Source of the DNA: Azoarcus sp. KH32C
GTDB taxonomy: Bacteria > Pseudomonadota > Gammaproteobacteria > Burkholderiales > Rhodocyclaceae
Reading direction: 5' to 3'
Assembly (NCBI RefSeq): GCF_000349945.1
Contig: NC_020516.1
Coordinates: forward strand, 2,170,001 to 2,234,000
Length of the DNA: 64,000 bases
The notes under the pieces are model-generated. The model had not been told where the DNA came from and did no database searches. It was given only the letters and a program-made list of their open reading frames with translations. A program made the translations under genes and the position numbers. This document shows positions 60,835 through 64,000 of this stretch, piece by piece. How positions within the stretch are numbered: position 1 is the stretch's first letter; every line of letters starts with the position of its first letter.

Positions 60835-61890
60835 CTAGCAGCCGTCACGCTGGGCGCGCAAGGCGTCCGGCAAGGTCGGGCCAGGCGCACCGTGCGCGTT
60901 CGCCTTCGCCTGCCACTCGCTGGGCGGCATGCCGAAGCGGCCGGCGAACCAGCGCGTGAAGGCGCTCTGGTGGCGGTAGCCGAGCAGGGCTGCGGTCTGT
61001 CCGATCTCGAAGCGCGGGTTGCCCAGGTAAAGCTGCGCCCGCTCGCGGCGGGCCTCGTCCAGAAGTTGCGCGAATGAGGTACCGATCCGTCCGAGATCGA
61101 GCTGCAGCTTGCGCACGCTGCAGCCGCGCGACTCGGCGACCTGCTTGACGGTCGCCTGACCCAGCGGGAGCAACAGATAGATCGAGCGTCGGACTTCAGC
61201 GGCCAGCGGCTCGGTGGCCGCGCCGGCGACCGATTCGATGAAGTCGAACGCGTAGCGCGCCATCTGCGGATCGGCCGACGGGTTGGGGATGTCTAGATCC
61301 TTCCGCGGAAAACTCAACGCATTGAAGTCGGCGCGGAATTCGCAGGGGCAGCGGAAGACGCGGTGGTGCGCTTCGAGCGATTTCGGCGGTTCGTGGCGAA
61401 AATAGACCCGGCGGGGGTGCCAGTCCTTGCCCAGGATGGCGTGGAACAGCCTCAAGCTGGTGGCCATCGCCAGTTCGGTTGTCTGGCGCGAGGGCAGGGG
61501 GACTTCGGTCAGAACCTCCTCGCTCAGGATCGCCATGTCGCCCAGCTCTTCGAGGCGGAGTGCGATCGCGGCATTCATCAACGGCCGGTATTTGCGCGCC
61601 ATCTGCAGGGCGTCGCGGAGGGTTGGCTGCTGGTTGAGCAGCAGGCCGACCACGCCGAACTGCGACAGACCGCGCGGCTCCGACATTCGCAAGCCCACGA
61701 CTTCGCAGCCGCTTTGCTCGGCGGCGCTCTCCAGCAGGCGCACCACGGCGTCGCTCGGTATCAGGCGATCCGGCGTCGAGAGCATCTGCGGACTCAGGCC
61801 GACCGTGCGCAGGAGCTTCTCAGGGGAGAGCCCCAGTTGCCTGACCACGTCGACGTAGTTGGTCAGGACGGTCGCCCGCATCGTACTCAT
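60835..61890 (-). CDS. AraC-family regulator (PF12625 type), second of a pair
   Basis: A 351-residue OruR-like regulator. It has the sensing domain (LSQFGVVGLLLNQQPTLRDA) and HTHs (VKQVAESRGCSVRKLQLDLG and IGQTAALLGYRHQSAFTRWF). Start is at ATG 61890; the ATGA overlap with the stop of the upstream regulator shows the two are translated from one message. The C-terminal tail is ~20 residues longer than usual. Confidence 0.86.
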   Translation of the reverse strand: MSTMRATVLTNYVDVVRQLGLSPEKLLRTVGLSPQMLSTPDRLIPSDAVVRLLESAAEQSGCEVVGLRMSEPRGLSQFGVVGLLLNQQPTLRDALQMARKYRPLMNAAIALRLEELGDMAILSEEVLTEVPLPSRQTTELAMATSLRLFHAILGKDWHPRRVYFRHEPPKSLEAHHRVFRCPCEFRADFNALSFPRKDLDIPNPSADPQMARYAFDFIESVAGAATEPLAAEVRRSIYLLLPLGQATVKQVAESRGCSVRKLQLDLGRIGTSFAQLLDEARRERAQLYLGNPRFEIGQTAALLGYRHQSAFTRWFAGRFGMPPSEWQAKANAHGAPGPTLPDALRAQRDGC

Positions 61891-62897
61891 GAACACCTCT
61901 GGCTGGGTTGGGGCGACGGAAGCGGATGTCGCCGCAGCCAGTGCGACAGGCCGCTCGCCGAGTTCAGGCCAACCAGTTCGGCGATCTCGTGGTACTTGCG
62001 CTCCCCCCCCAGATACGCGGCGATCAGGGTCGCGCGCTTGTCCTCGACCAGTTGGCGGAAGCGACACTCTTCTTCCGCCAGCCGGCGGTGCAGGGTGCGC
62101 CGGGTGATGCCCAGATGGGCCGCGACGGTATCGGCGCGGCAATGCCCGGTGGGCAGCAGCGCGCTGATGACCTCGCCGACCTCGTCGCGCATCGAGCGGG
62201 CGCGGCCGCTGAGCAGCTGGTCGATGTGGGCCTGCAGGTAGCTCAGCAGCACCGGGTCGTGGGCGTCGAAGCTGACGTCCAGATCGCTGCGTGCGAGCAC
62301 GAGGCCGTCGAAATCGGCGCCGAATTCGGGGACCCGGCGAAAGAGTTCGCGATGGATGGTGGGCCCGCTTGGCGGGAGGTGGCGGAACATCACGGCGCGC
62401 GGCCGCCAGCCCGTTTCCATGACCGCCTGGATGTAGCGGCACAGGCCGCCGAAAACGAGTTCGGTGACCTGCCGAGAGACGGCGCGGCCCGACAGGTCGA
62501 GCTCACCGCGCAGGATTGCGACCTCGCCGGCTTCCTCGACGACGAGGGACAAGGGGCCGATGTTCAGCGACTGGTAGCGGCAGATGACGGCGAGCATCTT
62601 GCGCAGCGTGGGCTGCATGCTGGCGAGCAGAGCGATCGGACCCATGTTGGACATCCGCCGCTTGTCGGCAAGGCGCAAGCCGAAATCCTCGGCGCCCGTT
62701 CGCTCCGCTGCCAGGTCGAGCAGCGTCGCGATGCTGCTGGCGGCGACCAGCAGATCGGGCTCCGACAGAGCCTGCTCCGGCAGTCTCGCTTCGCGGGCCA
62801 GCGCGAGCGGATCCAGCGCGTAGGCGCTCACCAGAGCGGTGAAGCCGGAAAGTCCGGCGCTTCGGGTCAACTGCGTCATCGCGACCGCTGTCTCCAT
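61887..62897 (-). CDS. AraC-family regulator (PF12625 type), first of a pair
   Basis: A 336-residue relative of the previous gene. It has the sensing domain (MSNMGPIALLASMQPTLRKM) and HTHs (ADTVAAHLGITRRTLHRRLA and YHEIAELVGLNSASGLSHWL). A second in-frame ATG at 62879 is possible. The second HTH is less canonical: SGLSHWL replaces the usual SAFSRWF. It diverges from the aconitase X genes across ~150 bp of distinctly AT-rich DNA. Confidence 0.85.
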   Translation of the reverse strand: METAVAMTQLTRSAGLSGFTALVSAYALDPLALAREARLPEQALSEPDLLVAASSIATLLDLAAERTGAEDFGLRLADKRRMSNMGPIALLASMQPTLRKMLAVICRYQSLNIGPLSLVVEEAGEVAILRGELDLSGRAVSRQVTELVFGGLCRYIQAVMETGWRPRAVMFRHLPPSGPTIHRELFRRVPEFGADFDGLVLARSDLDVSFDAHDPVLLSYLQAHIDQLLSGRARSMRDEVGEVISALLPTGHCRADTVAAHLGITRRTLHRRLAEEECRFRQLVEDKRATLIAAYLGGERKYHEIAELVGLNSASGLSHWLRRHPLPSPQPSQRCS

Positions 62898-63045
62898 ATA
62901 TCAATCGTCTGTCTCAATATTACATCTTAAGATCTCCGTTTACCGCTTAAATCAATCCTGTGGCGGACCTGGCGCTTCGACCTGCCGCCCCGATCGGGTG
63001 ATGGAGAGCCCGTCGATTGAACACACACCAAAAGGAGATCTGGTG

Positions 63046-63486
63046 ATGGATCAGCAACAGCACGTATTCAAGGGAATTGCACGTTCCAAAGGGCGGGCCG
63101 CGGGCGAAGCCCTGGTCTGCGACATCAACCTGAGCTGGGCACCGTGTTCGGTTCTCAACGATGGGACGATCCGCGCGTTCGGCAACAAGCTCAACGGTCA
63201 GAGCGTCAAGGACAAGATCATCGTCTACCCGACCGTGACCGGCTCGACGTCCGGATCCTTCGGTCTGTTGTTCAAGGTCAAGGAAGCCCACACCGGGCCG
63301 CAGGCGCTGATCTGCCGGGAGGTGCATTTCATCGACATCGCCGGCGCCATCGCGAGCGACATTCCCGCGATCGACAGCCTCGACGCGGACCCCCTCCAGG
63401 TCATTCAAAGCGGCGACTGGGTCGAGATCGTCGCCGACGAAGTCGGTAAGGAAGCCACCGTCACCGTCACGCGCAAGGCCGCCTGA
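63046..63486 (+). CDS. aconitase X swivel (small) subunit
   Basis: A 146-residue DUF126-type subunit. It carries the swivel-domain signatures ALVCDINLSW and VYPTVTGSTSGSFGLLFKV, with the active-site serine expected in GSTSGS. AcnX proteins are Fe-S hydro-lyases; characterised bacterial two-subunit members dehydrate cis-3-hydroxyproline, while archaeal relatives dehydrate mevalonate 5-phosphate. AAAGGAG precedes the ATG. The next gene is the catalytic subunit, 26 bp downstream. The substrate cannot be inferred with confidence. Confidence 0.85.
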   Translation: MDQQQHVFKGIARSKGRAAGEALVCDINLSWAPCSVLNDGTIRAFGNKLNGQSVKDKIIVYPTVTGSTSGSFGLLFKVKEAHTGPQALICREVHFIDIAGAIASDIPAIDSLDADPLQVIQSGDWVEIVADEVGKEATVTVTRKAA

Positions 63487-63512
63487 CCCGCCCACCAGTT
63501 GAGGAGACCATC

Positions 63513-64000
63513 ATGAAATTGACTACGTATGAACAGGAAATGCTCGACGGCAAGCACGGCGAGGGCAAGAAATTTGCCATGGAGAAGCTGGTGGATTTTG
63601 GCCGTGCCGTCGGGGCCGAAGAAATGGTGCCGCTGACCTTCGTGCATTACATCGGCTGCGTCAAGGACTTGCCGCGCGACACCCCGGAATACCAGCAGTT
63701 CGAATGGGGCCAGGGCCTCCAACTCGAGCCCTTGTTCAAGATGGGCGCAAAGGTGACGGAAGACCCGCATGTCACCTGCTCGACCGACCCCTTCCTGCAC
63801 CAGCTCGATGCCTACGAGAAGACCGGCACCCCCTGGAACAACAAGTTCTACAAGCTGCCCAAGATCGTGCACGAAGCATCGGTGCGCGGCTACGAGGCCA
63901 TGAAGGAAGCGGGCTGGGTGCCGACGCATTCCTGTACGCCGCAATTCAACACGGTGATGCCGAAGAACGGCGAATATGCCGCCTCGTGCGAATCGAGCTG
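63513..64000 (+). CDS. aconitase X catalytic (large) subunit, N-terminal part
   Basis: The first 162 residues of a DUF521/AcnX large subunit, cut by the right edge. Visible are the opening LTTYEQEMLDGKHGEGKKFA, family-typical MEKLVDFGRAVGAEEMVPLT, and Fe-S/substrate region HSCTPQFNTVMPKNGEYAAS. The whole protein is normally ~400-420 residues. GAGGAGACC precedes the ATG. Partner of the swivel subunit in one operon. Confidence 0.85.
   Translation, partial: MKLTTYEQEMLDGKHGEGKKFAMEKLVDFGRAVGAEEMVPLTFVHYIGCVKDLPRDTPEYQQFEWGQGLQLEPLFKMGAKVTEDPHVTCSTDPFLHQLDAYEKTGTPWNNKFYKLPKIVHEASVRGYEAMKEAGWVPTHSCTPQFNTVMPKNGEYAASCESS

Noticed and set aside
1..64000. CRISPR arrays, tRNA/rRNA genes, insertion sequences and integrases
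   Set aside because: No regularly spaced repeats, cloverleaf-like sequences or transposase/integrase motifs were seen on either strand.

Overview
The window is high-GC DNA that reads as a chromosomal catabolic island of a facultatively anaerobic betaproteobacterium. A Rhodocyclales-type aromatic or terpenoid degrader (Azoarcus, Aromatoleum or Thauera-like) is my inference from gene content, not something I could test. Almost every gene is catabolic, regulatory or envelope-related. I saw no rRNA, tRNA, CRISPR array, transposase or phage gene.

Layout. 1-6.1 kb: an acyl-CoA dehydrogenase (cut by the left edge) diverges from an acyl-CoA ligase, a beta-keto acid cleavage enzyme (BKACE/DUF849) and an SDR; a Rieske ferredoxin and a universal-stress/hemerythrin fusion face them. 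6.2-16.1 kb: a MalT/LAL-type LuxR regulator, then four envelope genes (DUF1302 barrel, DUF1329 protein, YCF48-like propeller, MMPL/RND permease; module A). 16.4-31.8 kb: a second acyl-CoA ligase, a second LAL regulator, a serine-type sulfatase, a heme-binding beta-propeller protein, an anaerobic sulfatase maturase (anSME), an SDR, an alpha/beta hydrolase, a DUF1330-like protein and a ThDP enzyme. 31.9-37.5 kb: a truncated class D beta-lactamase, a DUF1254 protein, a zinc alcohol dehydrogenase and an ExaC-type aldehyde dehydrogenase. 37.6-51.1 kb: an AraC regulator, a small membrane protein, a VOC protein, a third LAL regulator, module B (a paralogue of module A) and an MFS transporter. 51.4-64 kb: an SDR, a glycyl radical enzyme (GRE) of unassigned substrate, a YeiH-type exporter, the GRE activase, a carboxymuconolactone-decarboxylase-like protein, a TauD-type dioxygenase, a hydrolase-cupin fusion, three AraC regulators and a two-subunit aconitase X (large subunit cut by the right edge).

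Two ideas tie the island together. First, a G/C palindrome (C5-7, 5-8 nt, G3-7) recurs in intergenic regions from 0.7 to 42.7 kb, usually ending 19-24 nt upstream of a -10-like hexamer and often serving divergent gene pairs. It is a good candidate for the shared operator of the LAL regulators and would make most of the first 50 kb one regulon: desulfation (sulfatase plus its maturase), envelope transport (modules A and B), alcohol/aldehyde oxidation (SDRs, ADH, ALDH), CoA activation and beta-oxidation-like cleavage (ligases, ACAD, BKACE). Second, the 51-57 kb operon (SDR-GRE-exporter-activase-CMD) lacks this motif and looks like an independent anaerobic system; the GRE has the Cys-x-Glu active-site pattern of eliminating or decarboxylating GREs and is translationally coupled to a YeiH-family putative sulfate/sulfite exporter. 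A C-S bond-cleaving role is a testable inference only.

The block from about 9.1 to 37.6 kb is flanked by direct, partial copies of a LAL 3' end next to an AraC 3' end, as expected if roughly 28.7 kb had been inserted between two neighbouring genes.
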